DNA from: Alphaproteobacteria bacterium
GTDB taxonomy: Bacteria > Pseudomonadota > Alphaproteobacteria > Caedimonadales > UBA9215
Direction of reading: 5' to 3'
Assembly (NCBI GenBank): GCA_009993885.1
Contig: JAACSN010000004.1
Location: 1-59,105 of the forward strand
Length of the DNA: 59,105 nucleotides
Positions within the stretch are counted from its first letter, which is position 1. Every line of letters begins with the position of its first letter. Positions 9,357-21,613 of the stretch are shown one piece after another. The notes under the pieces were generated by a model. That model saw nothing but the letters and a program-made list of their open reading frames with translations. It was not told where the DNA came from and did no database searches. The translations under genes were made by a program, and so were the position numbers.

Positions 9357-10993
9357 AAATAAACCTCATTGCGTCGTGTTTTTAAAGTATACAAACTTAA
9401 TACTATCATAAAAATGCTTAAAACCAAAAGAATAAGAGCATATATTTTTTGCCCGTGAAGACTATAAAAAGTTCTTGTTTTAAGAGGCTTGGGCAATTGG
9501 GTCACAAGGCCTTGGGCTTGGTCGAAAGGAATCTGCGCGCTTAGGCGACCGTTGCCGTCAAAAACCGCACTAATACCTCTGTAAACCACGCGCACCAAAG
9601 GAATTCCTTCTTCAATAGCTCGCATACGGGTCAACTGCAAATGTTGATAAATACCCGGAGAATCAAGATACCACCCGTCATTGGTTAAATTAAGCATCCA
9701 CCCGGGAGATTTTCGACCGGTAGACGCACCTTGTTCCGGGATCACTTCTTGTGTAAAAATTGCCTCATAACAAATAAGAGGGCTAAAACTTGGAAATCCT
9801 TCGATAGAAAGAGTTCGAAGCCCCTCGCCCGCCGTATAATCGTAATCCCCGGGAGAAAGCTTCTCCAGAGATTCGGGCAAAAACTCACGATACGGCACAT
9901 ATTCTCCATAAGGCACCAAATGAGATTTATCATAAGTGCCGACGACTTCTCCCTCATAATTCAAAATAAACAGGCTGTTATAATAAGCGCCCTTTTCTGC
10001 ATTGCGCCTTGGACCGCCCAGAATCAAATAATCGCCCTTTTGAAGGATTTGCGTAACATACTTAGCAAAATAACTTTTTGATTCAATGAGATAGGGCACA
10101 CTTGCCTCGGGCCAAATAAAGAGTTTGGGTTTATAGGTTGTACCGACTTGAGGCTGCAAACGTCCCTGCTGCGAGAGACGCAGATGCGTCTCAATATTCG
10201 AGCGCAAACGATCGTTATCCCATTTATGGAGCTGCAAAATATTGGGCTGCACCAGCACAAGATCAAACTCCGTATAAAAGCGTTGCGGCTCCTTTGAAAG
10301 GTGAATGCTTCCGCTAATAAGCAACGAGGCACTTAGGAGAAAAAAACAACCAAGGTAGGCGGGGCGTGAGGCTTTGCCGAAAAAAATTACGCCATAAAGC
10401 AAGACAAATAAAACAAGGGTCAATAAACCTAATCCGTACGGCCCCACAAAGGCAAGATTTTGAATCACCGTATTACCGCCAAGCCACATCTCCGCCAAAT
10501 TCAGCCACGGAAACCCTGAAAGCATATGCCCTTTCACCCACTCAAATACACTCCACAAAACGATAAAAGCTAATAGAGGAAGCAAACGTCCAAGGCGACG
10601 CAACCGAGAAGCAAAAAAAGTCGCCAATCCCGGACCAAGGGCAAGAACCGCCGGAATACCAAGAGCTGCCGGCGGAACCAAAATACCGTATTTCACCCAA
10701 TCAATGTGCAGTGCGTAGGCAATCCAATAAAGGCCGCCTGCGAAATAACCGAATCCATACCAATAGCCCGCGGCAAAAAGCCCTTTAGAACTATACTCTA
10801 AAGATTTTTCAAAATGACGATAAAATAAAAGAAGGCTGATGAACCCAAGAACCGTATACCCTCTTGGTGGAAAAGCCGTAGACAGTAAAAGCCCTAGAAA
10901 AATAGGCGTTAAAGCACGCCTTAAAGAAGACTTGGGATACTCCGTTAAAAGATAAGATAAAAATTTTGAGCGTATACGAAACATCTGGGTCAT
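9353..10993 (-). CDS. lnt: Apolipoprotein N-acyltransferase
   Basis: Inner-membrane enzyme that adds the third acyl chain to the N-terminal Cys of lipoproteins. Several membrane helices occupy residues ~20-235. A nitrilase-like periplasmic domain at ~240-500 carries the catalytic triad: Glu in WPEASVPYL, Lys in [13 protein letters not shown] and Cys in [11 protein letters not shown] final helix lies near the C-terminus. Length 546 is normal. It sits 12 bases after atpC and overlaps metK, forming one minus-strand operon. Presence of Lnt means a Gram-negative envelope with mature lipoproteins. Confidence 0.95.
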   Translation of the reverse strand: MTQMFRIRSKFLSYLLTEYPKSSLRRALTPIFLGLLLSTAFPPRGYTVLGFISLLLFYRHFEKSLEYSSKGLFAAGYWYGFGYFAGGLYWIAYALHIDWVKYGILVPPAALGIPAVLALGPGLATFFASRLRRLGRLLPLLAFIVLWSVFEWVKGHMLSGFPWLNLAEMWLGGNTVIQNLAFVGPYGLGLLTLVLFVLLYGVIFFGKASRPAYLGCFFLLSASLLISGSIHLSKEPQRFYTEFDLVLVQPNILQLHKWDNDRLRSNIETHLRLSQQGRLQPQVGTTYKPKLFIWPEASVPYLIESKSYFAKYVTQILQKGDYLILGGPRRNAEKGAYYNSLFILNYEGEVVGTYDKSHLVPYGEYVPYREFLPESLEKLSPGDYDYTAGEGLRTLSIEGFPSFSPLICYEAIFTQEVIPEQGASTGRKSPGWMLNLTNDGWYLDSPGIYQHLQLTRMRAIEEGIPLVRVVYRGISAVFDGNGRLSAQIPFDQAQGLVTQLPKPLKTRTFYSLHGQKIYALILLVLSIFMIVLSLYTLKTRRNEVYL

Positions 10994-11005
10994 AAGAAAT
11001 AAAGC

Positions 11006-11422
11006 CTAGTGGCCGGAAAGCTTCTTCAGCAATTGAATCTTAATCATCATTATTTCACTGTTGCGGCGAAGCTCTTCTTTTTCACTTTCATCACGGGCAA
11101 TCTCCATTTCTTCTTGAAGATGTTTATAAAGCCTTTCCATTTCCTCAAGCTTAAGCTCTTCCACAAATTCTGCGGTTTCTGCCAGAATAGTGCAAGAAGC
11201 TTCATTCACATTGGCAAAACCCTCCGTGATAAAAATATGTTGCTTCTCTTGATCTTTATAAAGGGTAACAAGCCCGGGGCGCAGATTAGAAATCATCGCA
11301 GCATGGTCGGGAAGGACACCGAAGTCACCTGCTTCTCCCGGCACAACAACCATATCCACCAAATCATTCATGACATGTTTTTCCGGGGAGACAAGGATAA
11401 ATTCAACCTTTTCGTGTGACAT
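11006..11422 (-). CDS. atpC: ATP synthase F1 epsilon subunit
   Basis: Epsilon subunit of the F1 rotor; couples F1 to the c-ring and can inhibit ATP hydrolysis. The N-terminal beta-sandwich (residues ~4-85) has the family motifs VVVPGEAGDFGVLPDHA and FITEGFANV, followed by a two-helix C-terminal domain. Length 138 is normal. It is not next to atpD or the other F1 genes here; upstream is a divergent antitoxin gene and downstream are lnt and metK. Confidence 0.93.
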   Translation of the reverse strand: MSHEKVEFILVSPEKHVMNDLVDMVVVPGEAGDFGVLPDHAAMISNLRPGLVTLYKDQEKQHIFITEGFANVNEASCTILAETAEFVEELKLEEMERLYKHLQEEMEIARDESEKEELRRNSEIMMIKIQLLKKLSGH

Positions 11423-11524
11423 GGTTTTTCCTCTTTTTTTCTTGAAATGAACAGAGCATGATTGAGAAGTATAATAACATGATTACAGGACATTCCAATC
11501 GCTTTTTCAAAAAGGCTTGGCGCA

Positions 11525-11541
11525 GATATACATTGTATATC
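11525..11541. promoter_or_regulatory. Inverted repeat, likely operator of the antitoxin gene
   Basis: GATATACATTGTATATC is a perfect 8-base inverted repeat around one central base, 37 bases before the antitoxin ATG. It contains TATACA/TATAT stretches that could form a -10 box. MazE-type antitoxins usually bind such a site to repress their own operon; that assignment is inference. Confidence 0.5.
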
Positions 11542-11577
11542 AGACTAAGAACATAAGTATAAATAGAGGAAAAGGCC

Positions 11578-11805
11578 ATGAGACTAAATATCGGACAATG
11601 GGGAAATTCTCTCGGCGTACGTATTCCACGCACTATTAGTGAAAAATTGAACCTCATAAAAGGAGCAGAAATTGAAATTTTTGAAAGCGAGGGGAAGATC
11701 ATTATAAAAAAGAAAGAAAAGTTAAGAGACTTATTAGACCATAGCTCCCCTTGCCCTTATGGAGAAATTAAGACAAATCGTCCTGTTGGCAATGAAGAAC
11801 GGTAA
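11578..11805 (+). CDS. MazE-like antitoxin (AbrB/SpoVT fold)
   Basis: 75 residues with the swapped-hairpin DNA-binding domain of MazE/AbrB at the N-terminus (QWGNSLGVRIPRTI, then GAEIEIFESEGKIIIKKK). The flexible C-terminal tail would bind the toxin. AGGA lies 9 bases upstream of the ATG. The cognate toxin gene that should follow is reduced to its 3' end, so the antitoxin is probably an orphan that may still autoregulate or neutralise a toxin elsewhere. Confidence 0.85.
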   Translation: MRLNIGQWGNSLGVRIPRTISEKLNLIKGAEIEIFESEGKIIIKKKEKLRDLLDHSSPCPYGEIKTNRPVGNEER

Positions 11806-11807
11806 CT

Positions 11808-14136
<2,329 letters not shown>

Positions 14137-14151
14137 TTACAGATCTTATAA

Positions 14152-15573
14152 TTACATATGAATGGCTCGATCATAAGCATCTAAAGTTGACTCATGCATC
14201 ATTTCCGATAATGTCGGGTGCGGGAAAACGGTTTGCATCAATTCGGCCTCCGTTGCTTCGAGTGTAAGAGCGATTACAAAACCTTGAATCATTTCGGTTA
14301 CTTCGGTACCGACAAGATGCGCTCCGAGAAACGCGCCTGTTTTCGCATCAAAAATAGTTTTCATCATGCCGTCGGTTTCCCCAAGAGCAATAGCTTTTCC
14401 ATTGCCGATAAAAGGAAAACGCCCGACTTTAATATCATAACCTTCTGCACGTGCTTTATCTTCCGTTAGGCCAATGCTCGCTATCTGAGGATTTGAATAG
14501 GTACATCCGGGAATCGCCTTTTTATCCACGGGATGAGCCGTTTCAAGAGCCGCCATTTTCTCGGCAACCATCACACCTTCATGGCTTGCCTTATGAGCTA
14601 ACCAGGGTGCACCGGCTACATCGCCAATAGCATAAATGCCTTGTTCGTGTGTTTGACACCACTTGTTAACCTGAATTTGGTTGCGTTCAACCACCGCCTT
14701 TGTTGACTCAAGACCGAGATTTTCCGTATTACCGAGAATACCGACGGCAACAATCGCCTTATCAAAAACATGCTCGGAAGACCCTTTTGCGGTTTTAACC
14801 GTCGCCCTCACTTTATTTTTACTAACGTCAAGTTTTTCAACGGTGGCTGACGTTAAAAACGTCATACCTTGTTTTTCAAAAGCTTTACGGGCAAACTTTG
14901 AGATCTCGGCATCTTCAACGGGAAGAATACGATCTTGCACTTCAACGACAGTAACCTTGCAGCCGAGAGCGTTGTAGAAACTCGCGAACTCAATGCCGAT
15001 AGCTCCCGATCCGATAACTAACAAAGAGTTCGGCATTTTTTCGGGAACCATAGCTTCTTTTGCCGTCCAAATTACGTCGCCGTCAGGTTCAAGTCCCGGT
15101 AAACTCCGCGCGCGCGCGCCCGTTGCAATCACAATGTTTTTAGAAGCAACGGTAGAATCAACTTTACCCTCAACGGATACCTCAACACGATGCAGGCCGT
15201 CGGCAGTTTTGCCGGACAGTCGCCCCCGACCGTTAACAACCGTCACCTTATTCTTTTTAAGAAGGTGTTGAACGCCTTGCGCCAATTGCTTTGAAACAGC
15301 CCGTGAACGTTCAATAATTTTTTCAAAGTCAAAAGAGAGGTTTTCAACCTTAATGCCAAACTCGTCGGCATGGGAAATCGTATGATAAAGCTCGGATGTA
15401 CGCAGCAGAGCCTTTGTCGGAATACAACCCCAGTTTAAACAAACCCCGCCAAGATGCTTTTCCTCAACCAGCGCCACCTTAAGACCCAGTTGAGCAGCCC
15501 TAATAGCGGCAACGTACCCTCCGGGTCCGGCACCAATAATCACAGCATCAAAGGTTTTTGTTGTCTCGGTCAT
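14152..15573 (-). CDS. lpd: Dihydrolipoamide dehydrogenase (E3)
   Basis: FAD-dependent E3 subunit of the 2-oxoacid dehydrogenase complexes; reoxidises lipoamide with NAD+. N-terminal FAD-binding GAGPGGYVAAIRAAQLG, redox disulfide in GGVCLNWGCIPTKALL, NAD-binding GSGAIGIEFASFY, and the C-terminal His-Glu pair in FPHPTLSEMM. Length 473 is standard. It stands alone here, not next to other E1/E2 genes; ligA lies downstream on the same strand. Confidence 0.96.
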   Translation of the reverse strand: MTETTKTFDAVIIGAGPGGYVAAIRAAQLGLKVALVEEKHLGGVCLNWGCIPTKALLRTSELYHTISHADEFGIKVENLSFDFEKIIERSRAVSKQLAQGVQHLLKKNKVTVVNGRGRLSGKTADGLHRVEVSVEGKVDSTVASKNIVIATGARARSLPGLEPDGDVIWTAKEAMVPEKMPNSLLVIGSGAIGIEFASFYNALGCKVTVVEVQDRILPVEDAEISKFARKAFEKQGMTFLTSATVEKLDVSKNKVRATVKTAKGSSEHVFDKAIVAVGILGNTENLGLESTKAVVERNQIQVNKWCQTHEQGIYAIGDVAGAPWLAHKASHEGVMVAEKMAALETAHPVDKKAIPGCTYSNPQIASIGLTEDKARAEGYDIKVGRFPFIGNGKAIALGETDGMMKTIFDAKTGAFLGAHLVGTEVTEMIQGFVIALTLEATEAELMQTVFPHPTLSEMMHESTLDAYDRAIHM

Positions 15574-15702
15574 ATTTAGTTTCTCCGCAAAAAATGTCTA
15601 TAGTCCTTTTCAAACACCAAAGGGGTCGGATTGCAAGGCTTTTGTGTTATACTGCGGAAAATACCTTAAAAAAAAGTGAAGGAGCGAGAGGTTTAAACGC
15701 AT

Positions 15703-15731
15703 AAAAAACACACCGATCAGAGTGTGTTTTT
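15703..15731 (-). terminator. Terminator after the DEAD-box helicase gene
   Basis: AAAAACACAC and GTGTGTTTTT form a stem with an 8-base loop. Both strands end in a T run, so it can work in either direction. On the minus strand it lies about 43 bases after the helicase stop. Confidence 0.75.
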
Positions 15732-15773
15732 GCTCAATAAAATAAAAATACTTAAAATAAAAGCACTTACGGC

Positions 15774-17039
15774 CTACAGTCCTGCTCTCATAAAAGCGGG
15801 TTCTGCTTCTCCAAAACCTGTAACGGATTTTGCATTGAATTTAAAGCCTTTGACATCCGTCGGCTTAAGAAAACCAATTTCTTTGAAAGGATTATTTTCC
15901 AGTTCTGTCGATGCATCAATGGTACGAGCCCCTTCCGGAATATAGGGCTTCAGACGCTTATAAAGCATAGATTTTACATCATCCACAAAGGTAAAAGCCT
16001 TACCTTTGTTTCCGGCACGTCCTGTTCTCCCGACGCGGTGTACGTATTCGTCAGCGTTGACCGGCACATCATAGTTGATCACAAAGGGAAGCATCACAAT
16101 ATCGATGCCGCGCGCCGCCACATCACTTGCGATAAGGTAATCAACCTTTTTCTCTTTAAAGGCATCAAGCATTTCAACACGGGCTCCTTGGGTCATATCT
16201 CCGTGGAGAGCCCCCGCATTAATCTTATAGCGCTTTAAGGAGTTCGCAAGAATATCAACATCAACCTTGCGGTTGCAAAAAATAATGGCTTGTTCAATTT
16301 TTTCAAGTTTAATAAGTTCTCGCAAGGCTTGGCGTTTCTCACGCTCTTTTCCCGCCTTATAAATAAAGGCTTGCTCGACACTATCCGCCGGCATGCTTTC
16401 CCCTTCAATCTCAATTTGCTTGGGCTTTACAAGAAAGTTATCCACCAAAACTTGGATAGGCTTTGGCATGGTGGCAGATAAACACAGCTTTTGGCAGTTA
16501 GGCTTTGCAATAAAGGACATTAATTTTTCAATATCGGGCACAAACCCCATATCAAGCATACGATCCGCCTCATCAATAACCACAAGGGAGATATCCAAGA
16601 AACTGACATTGCCCCGTTCGTATTGATCCAACAAACGTCCCGGTGTTGCAATCACAACATCCACACCTTGGCGCAAACTCTTTTCCTGTAGATAGGGAGA
16701 TTCGCCCCCAATAATTACAGCATAGCCAAAATCTTTAAAGTACTTTCCAAGAGCATCGAAACTTTCGGAAACCTGCTGAGCCAGTTCACGGGTAGGAACC
16801 AGAATCAAACAACGGGGAAGCTTTGCCCGCTTGCGTTGCGCCGTCAATATATCAAGGATGGGGATTGTATATGCCGCCGTTTTACCCGAGCCTGTTTGTG
16901 CCAAAGCACACACATCTCGCCCCATAAGAGCATGGGGGATAACTTGTTCTTGAATAGGGGTTGCGTTAGTAAACCCCATGTCTTCTATCCCCTTGAGGAC
17001 TGTTTCCGAGAGAGGAAGGTCTTTGAATGCTATGGACAA
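15774..17039 (-). CDS. DEAD-box ATP-dependent RNA helicase (RhlE-like)
   Basis: Unwinds RNA duplexes; members act in ribosome assembly and mRNA decay. Q motif near the N-terminus (TPIQEQVIPHAL), Walker A AQTGSGKTAAY, DEAD box VIDEADRMLDMGF, SAT motif LSATMPKP, ARGIDI and HRVGRTGRAG. The C-terminal extension after the core is short (~45 residues). The start at 17039 is a TTG with a weak site; the Q-motif spacing supports it. The choice between RhlE and DeaD/SrmB types cannot be made firmly from motifs alone. Confidence 0.93.
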   Translation of the reverse strand: MSIAFKDLPLSETVLKGIEDMGFTNATPIQEQVIPHALMGRDVCALAQTGSGKTAAYTIPILDILTAQRKRAKLPRCLILVPTRELAQQVSESFDALGKYFKDFGYAVIIGGESPYLQEKSLRQGVDVVIATPGRLLDQYERGNVSFLDISLVVIDEADRMLDMGFVPDIEKLMSFIAKPNCQKLCLSATMPKPIQVLVDNFLVKPKQIEIEGESMPADSVEQAFIYKAGKEREKRQALRELIKLEKIEQAIIFCNRKVDVDILANSLKRYKINAGALHGDMTQGARVEMLDAFKEKKVDYLIASDVAARGIDIVMLPFVINYDVPVNADEYVHRVGRTGRAGNKGKAFTFVDDVKSMLYKRLKPYIPEGARTIDASTELENNPFKEIGFLKPTDVKGFKFNAKSVTGFGEAEPAFMRAGL

Positions 17040-17386
17040 ATGATAATCTTTTACTTTATTTGACTTAATGTCTTTTCATAAATTATATTTGGGGGCATTA
17101 AGGTGCATTGTCAAGCCTTTTCCAATGCTTTCTCCCGTTTTACTAAGTTTTATTGAAGCTGTCACATTTCGACCACAAAAAGAGGCGTCTGCAACCTAAA
17201 ATAATTCGCCACAGGAAATAAAGCATTTCCGCCAAAAATTCTCCGGAAAAGAAAGAGGGAAAAAACTTTTCCCTCTACTCTCCTAAAAAAAGAAACATAT
17301 CGTGTACAATTTTAGCAATTATTCACACTGATTTAACTCTTTCACGTCATCCTATATAAGAAGAGAACATAAAAGGAGATATCTCT
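17040..17386. other. Divergent intergenic region with a hairpin
   Basis: About 350 bases between the helicase start and a small plus-strand ORF. The only clear structure is AGAGGGAAAA...TTTTCCCTCT at 17254-17276, a 10-base stem with a 3-base loop that would lie in the helicase 5' leader. I see no gene. Confidence 0.4.
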
Positions 17387-17503
17387 ATGAAAAATCAATC
17401 AAAGATAAGTACCGCTGTTTTAAATCAAAAGCACGACGTAGAGTTTTATCTTTTGATTAATTTTGCTATAGGACTCTCTGCAACTCTCATGATGATTCTT
17501 TAG
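17387..17503 (+). CDS. Small single-helix membrane peptide (38 aa)
   Basis: An ATG follows a strong AAAGGAGAT ribosome binding site 7 bases upstream. The product is 38 residues: a polar N-terminal half (MKNQSKISTAVLNQKHD) and a hydrophobic C-terminal half from FYLLINFAIGL to the end, long enough for one membrane helix. A possible terminator follows at once. The strong site with hairpin directly after supports a real gene. Function unknown. Confidence 0.5.
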   Translation: MKNQSKISTAVLNQKHDVEFYLLINFAIGLSATLMMIL

Positions 17504-17516
17504 ACTGATACGATAT

Positions 17517-17563
17517 AAGGCGCCGGAGGCAATACTCTAACTTAGCTATCGCGCGCCTTTTTT
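17517..17563 (+). terminator. Possible terminator after the 38-aa ORF
   Basis: AAGGCGC (17517-17523) pairs with GCGCCTT (17553-17559), followed by T. The intervening loop is long (29 bases), so the call is moderate. Confidence 0.45.
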
Positions 17564-17693
17564 CACAAAGCCTCTCCCTTTCCGGTTCGCTTTTTTTACA
17601 CGATTTCTATAATTTTCTAAAAAAGTTCCATTGACACATATTGTCAAATACTGCTATCTCGTTGAATGCAAAACATAAAAAAAGGACTATTTT

Positions 17694-18296
17694 ATGAATT
17701 TTAGAATATTACTAACCTTCGTCGGCTTTTTTATCTCGTTACAACCTATTCAGGCTACTCTTTTAGTACCCGACCTCAGCGAAAAAACCGGGGAAGAGCT
17801 CAAAAGAGGCATTCAGGGCGGTGTAACAGAGTTTGTTCTAGGGTGCTCCTTACAAGCCCTGTCCGATTACACCCCAAGCATTTCCACCTCACACCGTTAT
17901 AGACACAATTCTGATTTCCTTTCCCCTAAAACCGTTAACGGAATAGGAACGGTTATGATGATCGACGGTGCCAAAGAAGTCTTCTGGGATACAAAAGAAC
18001 TCTATAAAAGAGCGCGAGAGAATTCTAGTATTTTAAAAAAAGGATTAATGGATTTAGGGATCGCCGGCACGATCTACCTGACAAGCGGTTATGCACATAC
18101 TTTACTGGGTCCTTCATTTGCAGAATTTGGTGGTGAAGTTGCGCTTTTTGCGACTTTTTCACTTCTTGCAACTCGGGGAATTTATGATACGAGCACCGGC
18201 TTAAAAGAGATGGCTCGACAAACGGATACATCAGTTTGGGCTGACCGACTTTGGGATTTCGGTCAAAATATTTACGGCAAGCTCAAACGCACTTAA
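17694..18296 (+). CDS. Secreted or membrane-associated protein of unknown function
   Basis: 200 residues with a signal peptide (ILLTFVGFFISLQPIQA, cleavage after ~residue 22). The mature part contains two weakly hydrophobic Gly/Ala-rich stretches (about residues 118-140 and 147-163) that could be membrane helices. AAGGAC precedes the ATG by about 8 bases. No family is recognised. It stands alone between the helicase and gltA regions. Confidence 0.65.
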   Translation: MNFRILLTFVGFFISLQPIQATLLVPDLSEKTGEELKRGIQGGVTEFVLGCSLQALSDYTPSISTSHRYRHNSDFLSPKTVNGIGTVMMIDGAKEVFWDTKELYKRARENSSILKKGLMDLGIAGTIYLTSGYAHTLLGPSFAEFGGEVALFATFSLLATRGIYDTSTGLKEMARQTDTSVWADRLWDFGQNIYGKLKRT

Positions 18297-18315
18297 ATTA
18301 GACTAAAGTGGAAAA

Positions 18316-18341
18316 ACGGGGTTATCAAACGGATAACCCCG
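18316..18341 (-). terminator. Terminator of the gltA transcript
   Basis: CGGGGTTATC and GGATAACCCCG form a long stem. On the minus strand it is followed by TTTTTC, so it terminates transcription coming from gltA and the small gene after it. Confidence 0.75.
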
Positions 18342-18416
18342 ACCGCTTAACAACTTGGGATAATAGCAAGAACACACAAGATTTTAGGGTTACTTTAGAA
18401 GCTTGTCCTCGACGGT

Positions 18417-18623
18417 TTAATACCATGCTAAAAAGGCGAGCCCCAAAGCAAGGGGGATTAACACCTTAAGGATATTCTTTGTTTTCGAAGATAATGAGGA
18501 AAGGGAACCGCCGTTGTCATTGGCAGCAGGTTTTAACCCACGCTCAACCACCTCGTAATAGTCCGCACTCGGGCGGCCATAACGACGACGAGACGATGTT
18601 TTATCAGAGTCTTTGCGGGACAT
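18417..18623 (-). CDS. Small tail-anchored protein of unknown function
   Basis: 68 residues when started at the ATG at 18623, which has AAGAGGAAA about 7 bases before it; upstream in-frame starts overlap gltA and lack a site. The N-terminal part is charged and rich in Ser and Arg (SRRRYGRPSADYYEVVERG); the last ~20 residues (ILKVLIPLALGLAFLAWY) form one C-terminal membrane helix. It follows gltA by 40 bases and shares its terminator, so it is co-transcribed. Function unknown. Confidence 0.65.
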   Translation of the reverse strand: MSRKDSDKTSSRRRYGRPSADYYEVVERGLKPAANDNGGSLSSLSSKTKNILKVLIPLALGLAFLAWY

Positions 18624-18663
18624 ATCCGTTTCCTCTTGATCCCCTATCATAATTTGTACGCTA

Positions 18664-19977
18664 TTATTTTCGATCATTGATTTCCACAAACTTTCTAGGT
18701 TTTTCACCTGTATATAGTTGACGAGGACGACCAATTTTATTAGCAGGGTCGCCGCTCATTTCTTTCCATTGTGCCACCCAACCGGCGGTGCGGGCAACAG
18801 CAAAAAGCACTGTAAACATAGAAACAGGTATCTCCATGGCTTGCAAGATAATTCCTGAATAAAAATCAACGTTAGGGAATAATTTTCTCTCGCGGAAATA
18901 AGGATCTTCCAAAGCAATACGCTCAAGCTCTTTGGCAAGTTCCAGCAAAGGAGTGGTCTTGCCAAGGGCATCCAAAACCTCGTGAGCACTTTCTTTAAGA
19001 ACGCCGGCGCGGGGATCAAAGTTTTTATAAACACGATGACCGAACCCCATAAGGCGGAAAGGATCATTTTTATCACGTGCTTTTGCAAGATACTCGGGAA
19101 TCCGCTCTTTTGTGCCAATTTCCTTGAGCATATTAAGTACCGCTTCGTTGGCTCCGCCATGAGCAGGCCCCCATAAGGACGCAATACCCGCTGCAATACA
19201 AGCAAAGGGATTCGCTTGGCTTGAGCTCGCCAAACGCACCGTAGATGTTGACGCATTCTGTTCATGATCCGCATGAAGAATGAATATACGCTCTAAAGCC
19301 CGCGACATAACGGGGTTCGCCTTATACTCTTCAGAAGGGACAGAGAACATCATATGGAGAAAATTCTCCGCAAAACCCAATTCGTTTTTCGGATAAACAA
19401 ACGGTTGCCCGATAGAATACTTATAAGCCATAGCTGCAATGGTCGGCATTTTCGCAATTAGACGATAGGAGGCCAGTTGACGTTGCTCGGGATCGTTAAT
19501 ATCCAAGCTATCATGATAAAAAGCAGAAAGCGCTCCGACCACGGCAACCATAATAGCCATAGGGTGAGCATCTCGCCTAAAACCGCGATAAAAGTGGGTC
19601 ATTTGCTCATGAAGCATTGTGTGGTGTATGATTTCATTACGAAATGCTGTTTGCCGAGCTAAGGTCGGTAATTCTCCCTCCATCAGCAAATAGCACACAT
19701 CAAGAAAGTTACTTTTTGTGGCCAGCTCACGAATATCATAGCCTCGATGCAACAAAATACCTTTCTCACCGTCAATATAGGTAATCTTTGATTCACAACT
19801 GGCCGTAGAGGTAAAACCGGGATCATAGGTGAATATCCCGTGATCCGCATAAAGGCGTCTTACATCGACAACGGAAGGCCCCATAGAGGCTTCTATCACC
19901 TCAAGCTCAATTGTTTTCTTTCCCCTCTTCGGATCGCTCATTGTCATGTTAACCCTTTGCTCTGAAGCATTTCCCAT
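18664..19977 (-). CDS. gltA: Citrate synthase
   Basis: Condenses oxaloacetate and acetyl-CoA to citrate, the first step of the TCA cycle. Catalytic residues are visible: His in [11 protein letters not shown], His in [15 protein letters not shown], and Asp in FPNVDFYSG. The CoA-binding loop [15 protein letters not shown] is present. Length 437 matches the type II hexameric enzymes of Gram-negatives. The enzyme implies that the organism keeps an oxidative TCA entry. Confidence 0.97.
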   Translation of the reverse strand: MGNASEQRVNMTMSDPKRGKKTIELEVIEASMGPSVVDVRRLYADHGIFTYDPGFTSTASCESKITYIDGEKGILLHRGYDIRELATKSNFLDVCYLLMEGELPTLARQTAFRNEIIHHTMLHEQMTHFYRGFRRDAHPMAIMVAVVGALSAFYHDSLDINDPEQRQLASYRLIAKMPTIAAMAYKYSIGQPFVYPKNELGFAENFLHMMFSVPSEEYKANPVMSRALERIFILHADHEQNASTSTVRLASSSQANPFACIAAGIASLWGPAHGGANEAVLNMLKEIGTKERIPEYLAKARDKNDPFRLMGFGHRVYKNFDPRAGVLKESAHEVLDALGKTTPLLELAKELERIALEDPYFRERKLFPNVDFYSGIILQAMEIPVSMFTVLFAVARTAGWVAQWKEMSGDPANKIGRPRQLYTGEKPRKFVEINDRK

Positions 19978-20164
19978 TTTGTTTCCCTGTTTTTTTTATA
20001 AATAATATAGCCTTTTCGCAACGCCTCCGTCCAAGCACCGGCGACGAAGCCTATGCCGTATAAGTAAAGAGCGCAGGAACGACGTCTGTGACTTGTTTGG
20101 AATGAGTATAATAAAACAACCTACTTATAAGTATATCCCATAGAAAGCTTCTCTAAAAGAGCTT

Positions 20165-21568
20165 CTATAAATTTATTACAAAATTCAATCGATCCAATGT
20201 CTCTTTTTGTCCTAAGGTTGACATAATTTCAAAAATACCGGGGGAAACCGTACGTCCCGTCAAAGAAGCCCGTAAGGGTTGAGCAATTTTCCCAAACTTT
20301 AAGCCTAAGGAATCGGACAATTTCCGAAGCGCTTCCTCAACAACTTCATCCTCCCAAGACGTCAGATCCGCCAAGGTTTTATAAATAGCCTTTAAAATAT
20401 CTTTTGCCTCTTCTTCCACAAAACTCTTGGCTTTCTCATCAAAGTCATAGGGAATAATGTCCGCATAAATTAAGGCACTTCGAGCCAAATCATTTAGATC
20501 CTTAGAGCGCTCTTTTAAGCCGTCCATTCCCTTTACAAAACGCTCTTCTTCAAAATCTTTCAGATCACGCCCCAGTAACTTTTCAACGGCCGGCCGTATT
20601 AAGGCAACCAAACTCCGGTTCTCATGATTACGTATATAATGACCGTTAAGATTAAGAAGCTTATCCATATCAAAACGCGCCGGAGATTTTCCTATATTTT
20701 TTACGGTAAACCACTCTATAGCTTGTTGGCGTGAAATAATCTCGTCATCCCCGTGACTCCAACCCAAACGCAACAAGTAATTGCACAGAGCCTCAGGCAA
20801 AATCCCCATCTCCCGGTACGCCTCGACCCCAAGGGCTCCATGCCGCTTTGAAAGCTTGGCTCCGTCAGAACCATGGATCAGAGGAATATGACAAAGCTCC
20901 GGCATTTTCCACCCAAAAGCCTCGTATATTTGTTTTTGACGAAAGCTGTTTGTCAGGTGGTCGTCGCCTCTCATAATATGCGTTACTCCCATATCATGAT
21001 CATCCACAACAACGGACAGCATATAGGTTGGTGTCCCGTCGGCTCGGAGCAAGATTAAATCATCCAGCTGATCATTTTGCACGGTAACCTCTCCCTGCAC
21101 GTCATCTACGATTGTTGTCCCGCCTGCTTGAGGTGTTTTGAGACGCACAACGGGATATACACCTTTAGGAGCCTCACTCGGGTCACGCTCACGCCAGCGG
21201 CCGTCATACCCGGGGGCTCGTTTTTCTGCACGCGCTTTTTCTCGCATCTCTTCTAATTCTTCAGGAGAACAATAGCAATGATAGGCCTTCCCTTCAGCCA
21301 AGAGCTTTTCCGCCATCTCTTTATGACGAGCCGCCCTTGAGAATTGATGAACAACGTCACCGTCCCAATCAAGACCAAGCCACTTCATACTCTCCAAAAT
21401 GGCATCAACGGCTTCTTGGGTAAAACGTTTGCGATCCGTATCCTCAATACGTAACAAAAATTTACCGCCATGCCGGCGTGCAAGAAGCCAATTAAAGAGA
21501 GCGGTTCGCGCACCGCCAATATGAAGAAAACCTGTAGGAGAAGGTGCAAAACGAGTGACAATGGTCAT
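20165..21568 (-). CDS. gltX: Glutamyl-tRNA synthetase
   Basis: Class I synthetase charging tRNA-Glu. HIGH motif in [18 protein letters not shown] near the N-terminus, KMSKS motif in GAKLSKRHG, and a C-terminal anticodon-binding domain. The start is set at the ATG at 21568; an upstream TTG four codons earlier is less likely. Alphaproteobacteria often have two GltX proteins, one for Gln mischarging followed by GatCAB; which type this is cannot be decided here. Confidence 0.95.
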   Translation of the reverse strand: MTIVTRFAPSPTGFLHIGGARTALFNWLLARRHGGKFLLRIEDTDRKRFTQEAVDAILESMKWLGLDWDGDVVHQFSRAARHKEMAEKLLAEGKAYHCYCSPEELEEMREKARAEKRAPGYDGRWRERDPSEAPKGVYPVVRLKTPQAGGTTIVDDVQGEVTVQNDQLDDLILLRADGTPTYMLSVVVDDHDMGVTHIMRGDDHLTNSFRQKQIYEAFGWKMPELCHIPLIHGSDGAKLSKRHGALGVEAYREMGILPEALCNYLLRLGWSHGDDEIISRQQAIEWFTVKNIGKSPARFDMDKLLNLNGHYIRNHENRSLVALIRPAVEKLLGRDLKDFEEERFVKGMDGLKERSKDLNDLARSALIYADIIPYDFDEKAKSFVEEEAKDILKAIYKTLADLTSWEDEVVEEALRKLSDSLGLKFGKIAQPLRASLTGRTVSPGIFEIMSTLGQKETLDRLNFVINL

Positions 21569-21613
21569 GATATAAGCCAATATATTAAAATGTTGCAGGG
21601 TAAATCATTATAT

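Noticed and set aside
21470..21613. Longer N-terminus for ComEC
   Set aside because: It would run through the 5' end of gltX on the other strand and has no ribosome site; the hydrophobic ComEC start fits the ATG at 21614.
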